Shown here: piece after piece, positions 1 through 10,522 of the stretch
Layout: every line of letters begins with the position of its first letter
Numbering within the stretch: position 1 is the first letter of the stretch
Assembly: GCA_964017065.1 (NCBI GenBank)
Contig: OZ024783.1
Location: 1,366,134-1,430,133 of the forward strand
From: Haliclona indistincta
Taxonomy: Eukaryota; Porifera; Demospongiae; Haplosclerida; Chalinidae
DNA: 64,000 bases
Direction of reading: 5' to 3'
The notes under the pieces: model-generated
The model's database searches: none
What the model was told of the DNA's origin: nothing
The model's input: the letters and a program-made list of their open reading frames with translations, nothing else
Translations under genes and position numbers: made by a program

Positions 1-112
1 GGCTGCATCTATTTCCATTTGAACTGCCTTCTCTTGGTCTCTCATCTCCTTCTCTCTGAAGTCTATAAGGTTTGCTCCACCTCATCAATCCGTTGCTGTA
101 CTGACAGTATGC
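1..112 (-). pseudogene. Fragment of a fifth TRIM copy (coiled-coil segment)
   Basis: The first ~110 bases match, on the minus strand, the part of the coiled coil found in the four TRIM genes downstream (the stretch around QRIDEVEQTL). Compared with those genes it has lost a few bases between the two coil segments, which brings in a stop. It ends abruptly against a CT microsatellite and lies antisense inside what looks like the intron of a plus-strand gene. It is a broken remnant, truncated by the window edge. Confidence 0.75.
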
Positions 113-133
113 TGGTGACTAGTGATTGTCTCT

Positions 134-136
<3 letters not shown>

Positions 137-205
<69 letters not shown>

Positions 206-330
206 CCTCCCTCCCTCCTCTCTCTCCGTCCCTCCTTCCCTCTCCCTCTCTCCCCCTTTCTCCAGCTCTCCCTCCCTCCCTCCCTCTCTCTCTCTCTCTC
301 TTTCTCTCCCTCCCCCTCTTTCTCTCTCTA
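137..330 (+). repeat. CT-rich microsatellite forming an extended polypyrimidine tract
   Basis: Pure (CT)n followed by CCCT/CTTT variants runs up to the AG at 330-331 in front of an exon. Open frames in it are low-complexity Ser/Leu/Pro or Arg/Glu and are not genes. Confidence 0.9.
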
Positions 331-331
331 G

Positions 332-556
332 CTTCAACACATCTCATTCAGTCTGGAGCATCCTACTCAGTATTTCATTGAGAGTCGTAAGATCAGAGAT
401 GGTGGACCAGTGTCCAGCAGTGCTGCTGCTATAGCACTGCAGCTAAGATGGAGCCGATGGAACAGGATCCCATTGACCCTGAGCTGCTTGACTGATGAAC
501 AACTAGCAAACTTTGAAGACATGGACGAGAGCTACCTAGACAGCATCATAAATTAA
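332..556 (+). CDS. Terminal exon of an unidentified plus-strand gene
   Basis: After the polypyrimidine tract and AG, one frame stays open for 74 codons to TAA, starting LQHISFSLEHPTQYF and ending DESYLDSIIN. Base composition changes sharply from repeat to balanced coding-like sequence at the AG. An AATAAA-like signal follows at about 675. The segment reads as the last exon of a gene that begins before the window. I do not recognise the family. The alternative frame from the same AG stops after about 35 codons, so the frame given is preferred. No catalytic motif is visible. Confidence 0.55.
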   Translation, partial: LQHISFSLEHPTQYFIESRKIRDGGPVSSSAAAIALQLRWSRWNRIPLTLSCLTDEQLANFEDMDESYLDSIIN

Positions 557-729
557 TACATGTTCATCTACCTTATTAAATTGTGTGCGCAGTGCGGTCA
601 TGTAATCCTATAGTGTGGGTTGAAAAAGTATCCAAAAAGTACAAATTTCTACTTTGTACTACACACTATAATTACAATAAAAACTTTTGTGATTTTATTG
701 ACACACTGTTTGAATGTTATTGTATATTA

Positions 730-1989
730 TCAAAAGTTTAATATATTTTGAAATAACTTATCGGTCCAGGTTCCACCTCCTACACTCACAATAAAAGGAC
801 TGCCGTATATCTCTTCACCATCAAGTGTTATAAATAATTTATTGTCACCAATATAACGGGGAAAGATCGTGATGATGAACTGACCCTCTTCTATAGAAGT
901 GATCGGACATGTATATGACCTTCTGGCTGCATACAAACGACAACTCAGCCTTGTAGCAGATAACGCCCCATCAGATACATGTGCAGTAAGAATCACCTGT
1001 GTTTCCTCATTGAATCTCACATCTGATGGAATTTGAACTGTAAATGATCCAGGAAAAAAGGAACTCTGCTTGCTAGAAATCATACCGACATGGCAAGGAC
1101 CCACTTTGTTCCTACTAAACACCATATTAGCCTCTTGTGCTGGCTGTAGCTTGTTTACCTCTACCTCTGAGTGAGTTTTAGTGATGAGCTTGACTAACTC
1201 TTCCTTTGCTTCCTGGATCTGGTACTGGGATCGGGACCTCAGTTCCTCCTCTACCAACTCATGACAGTTCTTTAACTTCAGCAAAACACTTTCAACATTG
1301 GCTTTCTGTAAACAGTGCAGCTTGAGTTTCTCCTGAAGCTCAGCTGTAGCTTGTTGTGAGAGGTTTCTACGTGACTCCTGTAACTGGTCTATGAGCTCCT
1401 GATAGGCTGCATCAATCTCCATTTGAACTACCTCCTCTTGACCTCTCATCTCCTTCTCTCTGGTGTCATGATGAGCTAAGGTTTGCTCCACCTCATCAAT
1501 CCGTTGCTTCACTGACAGCAGGCTTGTCTCGATCTGTTGCTTGTGTTTGGTAAACAAGTACTCAGAGCGATCACACTTGTGCTTGCGATGGGAATCAGTG
1601 CTGCACTTGAAACATATGTGTGTTTCACATTTCTCGCAGTAGAGGTCCTTTGGACGGTCATTGTGATCGTGACATAATGGAACAACTGTGGCTTCTTTCT
1701 TTAGCACAGCATCTATTTCCAATAAACTGTTGATGTAGAAGGCTGTAGGTAAGCCAGAAGTTCCCCTCTCACTCAAACGAGTTGGTTTTCGACAAGAAGG
1801 GCATTTCAGCTCACCGCCTAGCTGGACTAGTTCATCGAGACATTTCTTGCAGTAGATATGAAGGCACGACAGCGTTTTGGGCTCCGTGTAGCGATCCAGG
1901 CAAACGGCACAAGTAAGTTGAGAGTCTAGTTTACTCAGCGCTTCTCTGTGCGATGCCGCTGCGGGTTGCTGAGAAGACGAAGTAGCCAT
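730..1989 (-). CDS. TRIM protein with C-terminal filamin domain (copy A)
   Basis: Intronless gene for a 419-residue tripartite-motif protein. RING finger at residues 27-66 (C27, C30, C42, H44, C47, C50, C63, C66), expected to act as an E3 ubiquitin ligase module. B-box type 2 at about 106-139 (CHDH, YCEKC, CFKC, then His/Cys ligands). A long coiled coil follows at about 150-290 for dimerisation. The last ~100 residues resemble a filamin-type Ig repeat (PGSFTVQIPS ... GSPFIVSVG), as in TRIM2/3/45-type proteins, but no NHL propeller follows. The start MATSSS is chosen because it is conserved in all four paralogues; an upstream in-frame ATG at 2031 adds 14 unconserved residues. The substrate is unknown; innate immunity is a common role of such expanded families but is inference here. 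Confidence 0.88.
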   Translation of the reverse strand: MATSSSQQPAAASHREALSKLDSQLTCAVCLDRYTEPKTLSCLHIYCKKCLDELVQLGGELKCPSCRKPTRLSERGTSGLPTAFYINSLLEIDAVLKKEATVVPLCHDHNDRPKDLYCEKCETHICFKCSTDSHRKHKCDRSEYLFTKHKQQIETSLLSVKQRIDEVEQTLAHHDTREKEMRGQEEVVQMEIDAAYQELIDQLQESRRNLSQQATAELQEKLKLHCLQKANVESVLLKLKNCHELVEEELRSRSQYQIQEAKEELVKLITKTHSEVEVNKLQPAQEANMVFSRNKVGPCHVGMISSKQSSFFPGSFTVQIPSDVRFNEETQVILTAHVSDGALSATRLSCRLYAARRSYTCPITSIEEGQFIITIFPRYIGDNKLFITLDGEEIYGSPFIVSVGGGTWTDKLFQNILNF

Positions 1990-2268
1990 GTCAAATTGCA
2001 GAGCAAATTGCTGAATTGGCAACACGTGCATGTTTCTATAAGAAATGCATAGATAATACTATAGTGCATAATGCATAGATAACGCATTAGATAATGCATA
2101 GATAATGTATTATCTATGAGAAATGAACGCCCACTCATATTATTATTAATTTTGACAAAAATACACTGTTAGAAATAATAATATAGAAAAATCCTGGGAA
2201 AAAGTGTTTTATTCTGTATCTGTGATGACGTAGGATACTCTGATGTTTTTCTTACTCGGTTGAAAAGA

Positions 2269-2432
<164 letters not shown>

Positions 2433-2763
2433 ATAATTATGGACCATATTTTGCAACCCGTACCGTTTTAAAATTTAAAACGGGCCGCTGGCCACTTTAA
2501 AGCTGAAAAGTATATACGTACGTTAACCTGTTTTAAAACCGGCGTGATAATTGCATGTATTTCGATTCAGCCTCAATTATTCCCTGTGAATGATGTATCC
2601 AGGACATAATACTTATTATTAACAGAAGTGACATATATTAGCATGCATGCCTTATAATTAATTGCCGGTCTATGCTGGGTCTATAGTGTAGGCCCAGGTA
2701 CTACATAACTGGCATCATGGTGGATATGTTTGCGAGATAGCATGCAGGATATGTAATGCAAAC

Positions 2764-3255
2764 AAGTAAAGCAAAAAGTTTTAATGAAAAGTGTATAGTA
2801 GGATGACGCTTGCAAAAGTAAAGGAACAAGATGGGCAAAAGTATAGTATCCCTACATCAGTGGCTTGCTGCAATGACGTGCAACTGAACAAAAGTATCCT
2901 CTTTCCATACCTTTTAAAACCGTCAACTACTTCATCGGACTGCATCCTCCTAAACACAGCTACCTCTAGCTCATTTAATTAACAACCGTCTATTACTAGT
3001 CAGACTGCGTCCTCCTCTTTGATTCAAGCCGCTGATGTAGGGATACTTGGGACTTTTAATTTGGCATGCATGCATTTTCCTTTACTTTTGCAAGCATCAT
3101 CCCGCTACACTTGTCAGTTTTTTTATTAAAACTTTTACTTTACTTGTTCCTCTTACTTTTATCAGTTCTAAGCATGTTATAATTAGCTGTTTAGCTGTTA
3201 TTTAATTTTACAACTCTGTGAGCAGCAGTTATACTAATCTAGTTGATGACATCGA
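2764..3255 (-). mobile_element. Degenerate copy of the foldback element seen at 21.9-22.6 kb
   Basis: Begins with ACAAGTAAAG and carries CTTGCAAAAGTAAAGGAACA on one side and its inverse near 3070-3140. Between them are diverged copies of the CGCAGTCCGATGAAG spacer motif in reverse. The outer part (a stretch ending around CTGCTGCTCACAGAGTTG in reverse) also matches the flank just left of the 21.9-kb copy. It has far fewer internal 33-base repeats, so this copy is older or reduced. No transposase is present. Confidence 0.7.
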
Positions 3256-3559
3256 AGGAGCACATGCAGCCTCTTGAGAGAGTAAAGAAAGTGAATGTTA
3301 TTATCAATCACAAGAATAATGAAAAGGCTTAAAATAGTTAAGAGAGCTCACAGCAAATAATCAAGTCCAGGTATGAGCGGACAACATGAAAGTTTTCTAG
3401 CATGCATGAAGAAAAGACTGACAACCTCCCAAGTATACATTGTAACTGCAACATGAGAATTAAAGTTATCAAGTTGCACAGCACTTGCTAACACTAACTA
3501 GCTAGTAACAGCCTCTCTATACCCATTAGTGCAGAATTTTCATGTAATCCTATAATATG

Positions 3560-4063
3560 GCTTGCCATTAATATTAAGCATACTTTGTTTATTGATGGAA
3601 TTCCCTTACAAAAGGTTAATTGATGGAGGTTAAGGGTTTTTCTCACCTCAGATCTCAATCGGTCTTTTCACATTAATAGAATTTGTTCCAAAACTAAAAA
3701 GCTTGTTGGTTTGTTTCATTGCAAGTTCTTTTCAGCCATGGATGTCAACAGTGTATACTCTTATACAAAGCTTTTATAAGACCCAATCTTGAGTATGCCT
3801 GCCAGGTATGGGACCCGCACCTCAAGAAAGTCTTACGACCTACTTCTTTTCAAACAAGATTACCATCTCTACAGGATAGAAGGGCCCACTTTAAATTTGT
3901 ACTTTTTACAAAATTGTTCATTCCCTTGTGGACTTCCCTGATGCTCCCATTATGTTTCATTCCTATCCCATATACAACCAGATCCCTCCATTCCCTGAGT
4001 ATCGCCAATCAGTTCTCCGCTTCTTTCTTTCCCTCTTCAACTAAACTTTGGAACAGTTTTTAA
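3560..4063 (+). pseudogene. 3' remnant of a non-LTR retrotransposon reverse transcriptase ORF
   Basis: The frame at 3719-4063 ends in the tail typical of LINE-type reverse transcriptase ORFs: AFIRPNLEYACQVWDP, then LPSLQDRRAHFKF and a short final segment. The polymerase core and endonuclease are absent, and the sequence upstream to about 3560 has stops. It is a 5'-truncated, dead insertion between TRIM copies A and B. Confidence 0.72.
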
Positions 4064-4367
4064 GTTATGATGTTGTATCTTTATTTTGTTAATGTAATTT
4101 TTTGTTATTTGGGGTGCATACCTCGTGTTACCATTTGCATGTATCCGGGCAGTTCTTAGCCAAAAAATCACAAAAATTTAACTTAAAACTGACCATCTGA
4201 AAAATTATAATGTGAAATAATAAGTATAGTACTAATACAGTAAAAAATGTAGTAATAATAGTAATAATGAACGAACGACAGAGCAAGTACTGTAACCCTC
4301 GCGCATGCGCCGAGGGTTATAATTAGTATATTCTATACATTAAAAAAGTGTGATTTTATTCATGTCA

Positions 4368-5635
4368 TCAGTTCAGAAAATCATAAAATTCACTGGCTTG
4401 GATAACCTTATCGAGCCAGGTTTCACCTCCTACACGCAGAATAAAGGGGCTGCCATATATCTCTTCACCATCAAGTTTTATAATTAATTTATTTTTACCA
4501 ATATGACGGGAACAGATCATGATGATGAACCGACCCTCTTCTCTAGAAGTGATCGGACATGATGAACTTCCAAGATCACAGCTCAGCCTTGTAGCAGATA
4601 ACGCCCCATCTGCAGTGAGAATCACCTTTATTTCCTCATTCACTCTAACATTTGATGGAATTTCAACTGTGTACGATCCAGGAAAAAAGAAACTCTGCTT
4701 GCTAGAAATCATACCAACATGGCAAGGACCCGCTTTGTTCCTACTAAACACCATATTAGCCTCTTGTGCTGGCTGTAGCTTGTTTACCTTCACCTTTGAG
4801 TGAGTTTTAGTGATGAGTTTGACTAACTTTTCCTTTGCTTCCTGGATCTGGTACTGGGATAGGGACCTCAGTTCCTCCTCTACCAACTCATGACAGTTCT
4901 TTAACTTTAGCAAAACACTTTCAACATTGGCCTTCTGTAAACAGTGCAGCTTGAGTTTCTCCTGAAGCTCAGCTGTAGCTTGTCGTGAGAGGTTTCTTCG
5001 TGACTCCTGTAACTGGTCTATGAGCTGCTGATAGGCTGCATCAATCTCCATTTGAACTGCCTCCTCTTGGTCTCTCATCTCCTTCTCTCTGGTGTCATAA
5101 TGAGCTAAGGTTTGCTCCACCTCATCAATCCGTTGCTTCACTGACAGTAGGCTTGTCTCTATCTGTTGCTTGTGTTTGGTAAACAAGTACTCAGAGCGAT
5201 CACACTTGTGGTTACGATGAGAATCAGTGATGCACTTGAAACATATGTGAGTTTCACATTTCTCGCAGTAGAGGTCCTTTGGACGGTCATTGTGATCATG
5301 GCATAGTGGTACAACCATAGATGATGGTACAACTGTGACTTCTTTCTGTAGCACAGCATCTATTTCCAATAAGCTGTTGATGTAGAAGGCTGTAGGTAAG
5401 CCAGAAGTTCCCCTCTCACTCAAACGAGTTGGTTTTCGACAAGAAGGGCATTTCAGCTCACCGCCTATAGTTGGACTAGTTCATCGAGACATTTCTTGCA
5501 GTACATGTGAAGGCATGGCAGCGTTTTGGGCTCTGTGTAGCGATCCAAGCAAACGGCACAAGTAAGTTGAGAGTCTAGTTTACTCAGCGCTTCTCTGTGC
5601 GATGCTGCGGGTTGCTGAGACGACGAAGTAGCCAT
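4368..5635 (-). pseudogene. TRIM protein copy B, frameshifted after the RING
   Basis: Same architecture and about the same length as copy A, with start MATSSS at 5635. RING cysteines are present up to DELVQL, where the DNA reads GCCTATAGTTGG against GCCTAGTTGG in copy C. This two-base insertion near 5466 shifts the frame within the RING. The rest (GGELKCPSCRKPT onward, B-box, coiled coil, filamin domain) is open in the shifted frame down to 4368. Because nothing else is broken, this is either a very recent pseudogene or a sequencing error. A reader relying on open frames would see a RING fragment (5465-5677) and a B-box protein (4368-5423) as separate genes. Confidence 0.8.
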
Positions 5636-6302
5636 GCTAATTTGGGACGTCCCTAGCCTAATAACCTCCTCCCCCATGGCCAGGCCCTACCCTCTTCAGG
5701 AGCTTAATTATTTTTACTTCTGAACATTTTTGTTTTCCTTTATTAAACTAATGGTTTCCTTGTGTTTTGTCTAAGCTGGTGCATGTCAGGTTTTTCCACT
5801 AAGAAACATCCTGGTTTTTCCCCTGGATGGTCTGGGCACAGCCATCCTAAAAATTTTCTTTTTTGGTGCCCCAGCTTTTCTCTGTCTCTTCTTTTCTATC
5901 CCTGCATGCATGTTTTAAATTTTGTCAGTAGTCAGTACAGCAACAATTATTATTACCAGCATGACTAGTATAGTCAAAGTAACAGCAAGACAAGATGAGC
6001 TAGACTACTGGAGCACAGCAAGGATACCTTTACTGTAACAACGACATGATAAATACTATAGTATGAAATTCATCAGTTACTAATCAACATCAGCTAATAA
6101 CCAAAAGAGTATGTTCTAAGCCGCAGCAGGAATTGCAGTGCAGGGGTTTTATATTGCAGTAAGCAGTATAAAAATATAATAATAAGTCAGTACACAGAAG
6201 AAAAGAATTGTAATTTTATTATTGTCATCAGTTCAGAAACTCTGTTACTTTATTGACTCTATAATATAATTCACTGAACATGGTGTTTGAATGATACTGT
6301 AT
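5636..6302. other. Intergenic stretch, nothing recognised
   Basis: AT-rich spacer between TRIM copies B and C. It differs from the conserved 5' flank seen upstream of copies A, C and D, so copy B has lost that presumptive promoter region. No repeat structure or coding signal was found. Confidence 0.5.
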
Positions 6303-7541
6303 TTAGCTTCTAGCTCCTACATACACACTAAAAGGGCTGCCATATATCTCTTTACCATCAAGTCTTATAATTAATTTCTGATCCCCAACATGATAGGAAC
6401 AGATTGTGATGATGAACTGACCCTCCTTTGTACAAGTGATAGGACACTTAGTCGGAGAATATCCTAAAAGGCTGTCTAGACCACAACTCAGCCTTCTTGC
6501 AGATAACAGCCCATCAGATACATGTGGAGTAAGAATCACTTTTGTTTTCTCATAAGCTTTCACATTTGACGGAATTTCAACTGTATACGATCCAGGATAC
6601 AAAGTAGTCTGTTTACTAGAAATCATACCAACCTGGCCAGAGCCTGCACTTTTAATAAATATGATATTAGCCTCTTGCGCTGGCTGTAGCTTGTTTACCT
6701 TCACCTCTGAATGAGTTTCAGTGATGAGTTTGACTAACTCTTCCTTTGCTTCCTGGATCTGGTACTGGGATAGGGACCTCAGTTCCTCCTCTACCAACTC
6801 GTGACAGTTCTTTAACTTCAGTAAAACACTTTCAACATTGGCTTTCTGTAAACAGTGCCGCTTGAGTTTCTCCTGAAACTCAGCTGTAGCTTGTCGTGAG
6901 AGGTTTCTTCGTGACTCCTGTAACTGGTCTATGAGGTCCTGATAGGTTTCATCAATTTCCGTTTGAACTACCTCCTCTTGGTCTCTCATCTCCTTCTCTC
7001 TGGTGTCATAATGAGCTAAGGTTTGCTCCACCTCATCAATCCGTTGCTTCACTGACAGTAGGCTTGTCTCTATCTGTTGCTTGTGTTTGGTAAACAAGTA
7101 CTCAGAGCGATCACACTTGTGGTTACGATGAGAATCAGTGCTGCACTTGAAACATATGTGTGTTTCACATTTCTCGCAGTAGAGGTCCTTTGGACGGCCA
7201 TTGTGATCGTGGCACAATGGTACATTAACAGTTGGTACAACTGTGGCTTCTTTCTTTAGTACAGCATCTATTTCCAATAAACTGTTGATGTAGAAGGCTG
7301 TAGGTAAGCCAGAAGTTCCCCTCTCACTCAAACGAGTTGGTTTTCGACAAAAAGGGCATCTCAGCTCACCGCCTAGTTGGACTAGTTTATCGAGACATTT
7401 CTTGCAGTAGATATGAAGACACGACAGCGTTTTGGGCTCTGTGTAGCGATCCAAGCAAACGGCACAAGTAAGTTGAGAGTCTAGTTTGCTCAGCGCTTCT
7501 CTGTGCGATGCTGCGGGTTGCCGAGAAGACGAAGTAGCCAT
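6303..7541 (-). CDS. TRIM protein with C-terminal filamin domain (copy C)
   Basis: Intronless, 412 residues from the conserved MATSSS start; upstream in-frame codons to 7604 are not conserved. RING with all eight ligands (CAVC, CLHIYCKKC, CPFC), B-box 2 (CHDHN, YCEKC, CFKC), coiled coil and a filamin-like C-terminus ending GSPFSVYVG. Against copy A the inter-domain linker after the RING carries a short TVN insertion, and the filamin domain is the most divergent part. That pattern fits a conserved ligase module with a varying target-recognition module. The 5' flank contains a ~60-base block also present upstream of copies A and D. Confidence 0.88.
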   Translation of the reverse strand: MATSSSRQPAASHREALSKLDSQLTCAVCLDRYTEPKTLSCLHIYCKKCLDKLVQLGGELRCPFCRKPTRLSERGTSGLPTAFYINSLLEIDAVLKKEATVVPTVNVPLCHDHNGRPKDLYCEKCETHICFKCSTDSHRNHKCDRSEYLFTKHKQQIETSLLSVKQRIDEVEQTLAHYDTREKEMRDQEEVVQTEIDETYQDLIDQLQESRRNLSRQATAEFQEKLKRHCLQKANVESVLLKLKNCHELVEEELRSLSQYQIQEAKEELVKLITETHSEVKVNKLQPAQEANIIFIKSAGSGQVGMISSKQTTLYPGSYTVEIPSNVKAYEKTKVILTPHVSDGLLSARRLSCGLDSLLGYSPTKCPITCTKEGQFIITICSYHVGDQKLIIRLDGKEIYGSPFSVYVGARS

Positions 7542-7697
7542 GCCAATTTGGCAACACCAAGAGGAACACGTGAATGTTTCTATAAGATTTGAACGCCCAC
7601 TCATAATAATAATTATTATTTTGACAAAAATACACTGTGGTTCAGCTGTGGTTTATACAGCAGAAATAATTATAGAAAAAGCTGAGAAAAGTGTTTT

Positions 7698-7760
7698 ATT
7701 CTGTATCTGTGATGACATAGGATACTCTGATGTTTTTCTTACTCTGTTGAAAAGAAGAGA
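7698..7760 (-). promoter_or_regulatory. Conserved 5'-flank block of the TRIM paralogues
   Basis: A block including TCTGTATCTGTGATGACATA and a following CTCTGATGTTTTTC is nearly identical upstream of copies A (about 2212-2275), C (here) and D (about 11,938-12,000), roughly 150-250 bases before each start. Retention in all three flanks may reflect recent duplication or a shared promoter or leader. No core element such as a TATA box was assigned. Confidence 0.4.
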
Positions 7761-7812
7761 GAGTGTGTGTGCGTGTGAGAGAGGTAATAATGTTAAGAAC
7801 CATTAATTTTGC

Positions 7813-7897
7813 CGTTTTAAAAAGGGCCGCCGGTTTTGAAACGGAGTGGCCCACTTTAAAACTGAAAAGTAAAAAAACCGGCGGCCCGTTTTAAAAC
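7813..7897. repeat. Palindromic GC-core element upstream of TRIM C
   Basis: Two arms of about 25 bases read GTTTTAAAAAGGGCCGCCGG and, inverted, CCGGCGGCCCGTTTTAAAAC, separated by ~35 bases. Related half-copies or pairs occur at about 2460-2545, 8296-8340, 12,037-12,080 and 12,779-12,815, always in the TRIM-AlaX intervals. It could fold as a cruciform or RNA hairpin. Confidence 0.6.
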
Positions 7898-8151
7898 TAT
7901 CGTGATTGCATGTATCTCAGGCTGCCTAGCTATGAATGTGGTGTATCCTGGACATTATTATTTATAACAGAAGTGACATCTTAGCTATCTGAGCATGCAT
8001 GCCTATGCTGGGTCCAGTGTAGGCCGAGGTACTACATAACTGACGTCATGGTGAATATCTTTGCGAGGCAGCATAGCAGGCTATAATGTAATGCATATTA
8101 CCACTCTGCTCGCCGGTGCATGATTCTACCTTCAGTAGTGCAACATACGTA

Positions 8152-8280
8152 CAGTGAAACCTGCTTAGTAAAACCAGGTCTTATTTGAGAGTGCCTATTA
8201 TAAAATCATAAATAAAATGATCGAAAATTGTGGCCTTAATAAATAGAGGTGGTCTTATTACACAAAGACTGGTTTCACTG
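8152..8280. mobile_element. Tc1/mariner-type miniature element
   Basis: 129 bases bounded by CAGTGAAACC and GGTTTCACTG, with TA on both sides, as expected for pogo/mariner-class MITEs. The interior is AT-rich and non-coding. The matching stretch near AlaX copy 2 (about 12,750) lacks it. A second CAGTGAAACC end occurs alone at 39,911. Confidence 0.75.
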
Positions 8281-8412
8281 TAAATTTATTGCTCAGATAA
8301 ATCGCTGGCCGGCTTTAAAACAGGTCCACCGGATTTAAAATGGGGGAAATCAGTCCGTAACATAATATTGTATAATAATTATGAGAGAAAATTCTAGCAG
8401 TATATAACCTAC

Positions 8413-9200
8413 CTTCTTGATTTTAGTGACAGTGAGACCTTTGATTTCACTGGTGTTTTTAACATGAGTTCCACCACACATGCACGGGGTCCCTCCCACA
8501 TTGACCTCCCTCTCTCCTGATAGAGAGAGAAGTATGAGACAGAGGAAGATGGAATCACAGTGCATCTGTAGAGAGGGTTGTGCTACTAACCTTTGTCACT
8601 AGTAGTCACTTGTGTTGGGATTGCTTCCTAGAAGAAATGAATGAATAAAATTAGTGAAAAACGCACAAAAACGATACACAAAGTTGAGATAGTAGACGTC
8701 TTATAAAATTATCTATTTACTCATTCACTCATAGGTTGGGTCACGATTATGTATTGTGTACCTTTATCAGTCGAGCGGATTCCGTGTTCAACTGAGCGAT
8801 AGTTTCATCTCTCTTTTCAGCTGGAATATTACCAATGTACTCTGTAGGTAGCATACAATACAAGCTTTATGACAAGGGAGGACTCACTCACCTACATACG
8901 GGCCCTCAGGAAAGTGGTAACCCTAAGTAAAAATAGAAATGTTGAACATTATGGTATTCTGTAGCTAGACGGATAATAATTTGTAATTTTATGCATTTTT
9001 TGCTCCTTAGAATTCGGCTTATAAATAATCATTCGCTGTGGTCACTTTCTACTCACTTTTGACGGAACAAGATCCTGCACTTTGAGGCAATCAAATGCAG
9101 TGTCTAGTAGATGTCCAGCGCTGTGAATACGATTATACGAGCATTGAGTCGGCGTCGTGATTCAGATATCTCTACTTGTACGTCATCTCCCACAGCAAAC
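8413..9200 (-). pseudogene. Truncated, frameshifted copy of the AlaX-type editing gene
   Basis: Five exons match exons 4-8 of the gene at 12.9-14.2 kb: 9057-9200, about 8886-8930, about 8772-8850, about 8587-8630 and 8413-8516. Splice sites and the CGGTH zinc motif are still visible. Exon 4 carries an extra 8 bases (GATTATAC region near 9130) that shift the frame just before HSAGH, so the metal-binding histidines are lost. Exons 1-3 are absent; upstream is unrelated sequence and a transposon. It arose by the duplication that copied the neighbouring TRIM gene. Confidence 0.8.
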
Positions 9201-9487
9201 CTGAGAGAGAGAGAGGGAGTGAGTGAATGAGCAAGAGAAAGAAATGAGTGAGAGAGCGAGTGAAAAATGACGAGGCCGCAACACTTAAGTGGCTTCAGTT
9301 CTGAAGTGGGAGTGGCCAACTTGGAGTTTAGCACATGGTCGTAAAATTTGATATGCCAGGAGAAAAGGGTGCTAGTTTGGAACAGCTAGCTTACGGGATG
9401 GTGGAGAAAATTGCAAGACAAACTACCAGTTTAGAGCAGGTCAAAATTTGGACGAAATAATTCAGCAATTAAAGGGTTAATCCGCAG

Positions 9488-10114
9488 TAGTCTCGTTCCC
9501 AGACCACACCTCTTCCGCTATGCTTCCGAGAGGGTCTGGCAGCTTGCTCGACTTTTCTCGGTCTTAGTGACGTTTCATTCTCAAAAAATGGAAATGACCA
9601 ATCAGATCGCCTTATTTTCAAATCAAATGCAAATTCACATGACAAGCGCGCCGTTGAGCACATGATCAATATGGCGGTAGTGCAGTGTGCTAAGATTCAT
9701 CGAAAGCGTAGAGCATCTAGGGTAATCTTCATTGACTAATAAGTACAACGAGGCAACCAGTCACTTCTTAGCTGCCTCAAACGAGCAATTTTGCTGCCAA
9801 CAGGTAAGGAAATTTGCGATTTATTGTTTTTGCCATTACGTTAATTTTTGAGCACTGCCATCATCGAGCGCCACCAAGGAACACACTATACTCTATAGTA
9901 CCTGTCGTGTCTTCCTGAGCCGATCTATAACTATTGTCGAGCGCTGTAGTTTATGAGACCACAGACATTAGTATACAGACAATTTGTCCGCATATTGCAT
10001 CCGTGTAGCTATTGAGCGCGTGATAATGACGTCACTAGGACCGAGAAAAGTCGAGCAAGCTGCCAGGCCCTCTCGGAAGCATAGCGGAAGAGGTGCGGTC
10101 TGGGAACGAGACTA
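9488..10114. mobile_element. 627-bp miniature inverted-repeat element, 9-base target duplication
   Basis: Inverted repeats of about 90 bases start TAGTCTCGTTCCCAGACC and end with the inverse. The flanks are AATCCGCAG at 9479-9487 and again at 10,115-10,123, a perfect 9-base duplication. The interior has no coding frame and includes CAAGATGGCGG-like promoter sequence. Its termini resemble those of the P-like element at 58-64 kb (TAGCCTAGTACC) and the element at 54.9 kb (TAGCCTCGAACC). It could be mobilised by the P-like transposase; a Mutator-like origin would also fit a 9-base duplication. Confidence 0.82.
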
Positions 10115-10522
10115 AATCCGCAGTAGATGTGTTCCTGCACATAACCGCTTTCGATGTGATCGGACTATTTTACAGTAAAATAAACGGATATTTAGCGCAT
10201 GCGCGTGCAGTAGATAATTATACCAGGCGTTATTTCTTCTCGATATCTCCTGACTAGCGCCTGGTACGAGGCTACCTTTCTACCCAATAGCACTTGCTTG
10301 TGTGTTAACAAATCTCTGGTCTTGAACTAGCTGAAAGCCTTTTGATTGTGTGTGTAGTGCAGTCGTGTAATCCTAGTGTGGGTTGAAAATATCCAAAAAG
10401 TGACCATCTGCAAATAAATTTCTACTTGGTAGTGACACACTATACAGTCAAAACTTTTGTGATTTTTATTAATGTCATCAGCTGTTCAGAAAACTCAGTT
10501 ACTTTAACTATAATAATAATAT
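10115..10522. other. Intergenic stretch, 3' flank of TRIM D
   Basis: Apart from the target duplication, only the 3' flank shared by the TRIM copies (about 10,370-10,520) is seen. No gene recognised. Confidence 0.5.

Noticed and set aside
137..330. Ser/Leu- or Arg/Glu-rich frames in CT/GA tracts here and elsewhere in the window
   Set aside because: Pure dinucleotide repeat translation; no conserved start or flanking coding sequence.
3719..4063. Host gene of 114 codons
   Set aside because: The peptide is the standard tail of LINE reverse transcriptase ORFs with no start context.
7542..7604. Longer N-termini for the TRIM proteins from upstream ATGs
   Set aside because: The extra residues differ completely among copies, whereas MA(T/A)SSS is shared.
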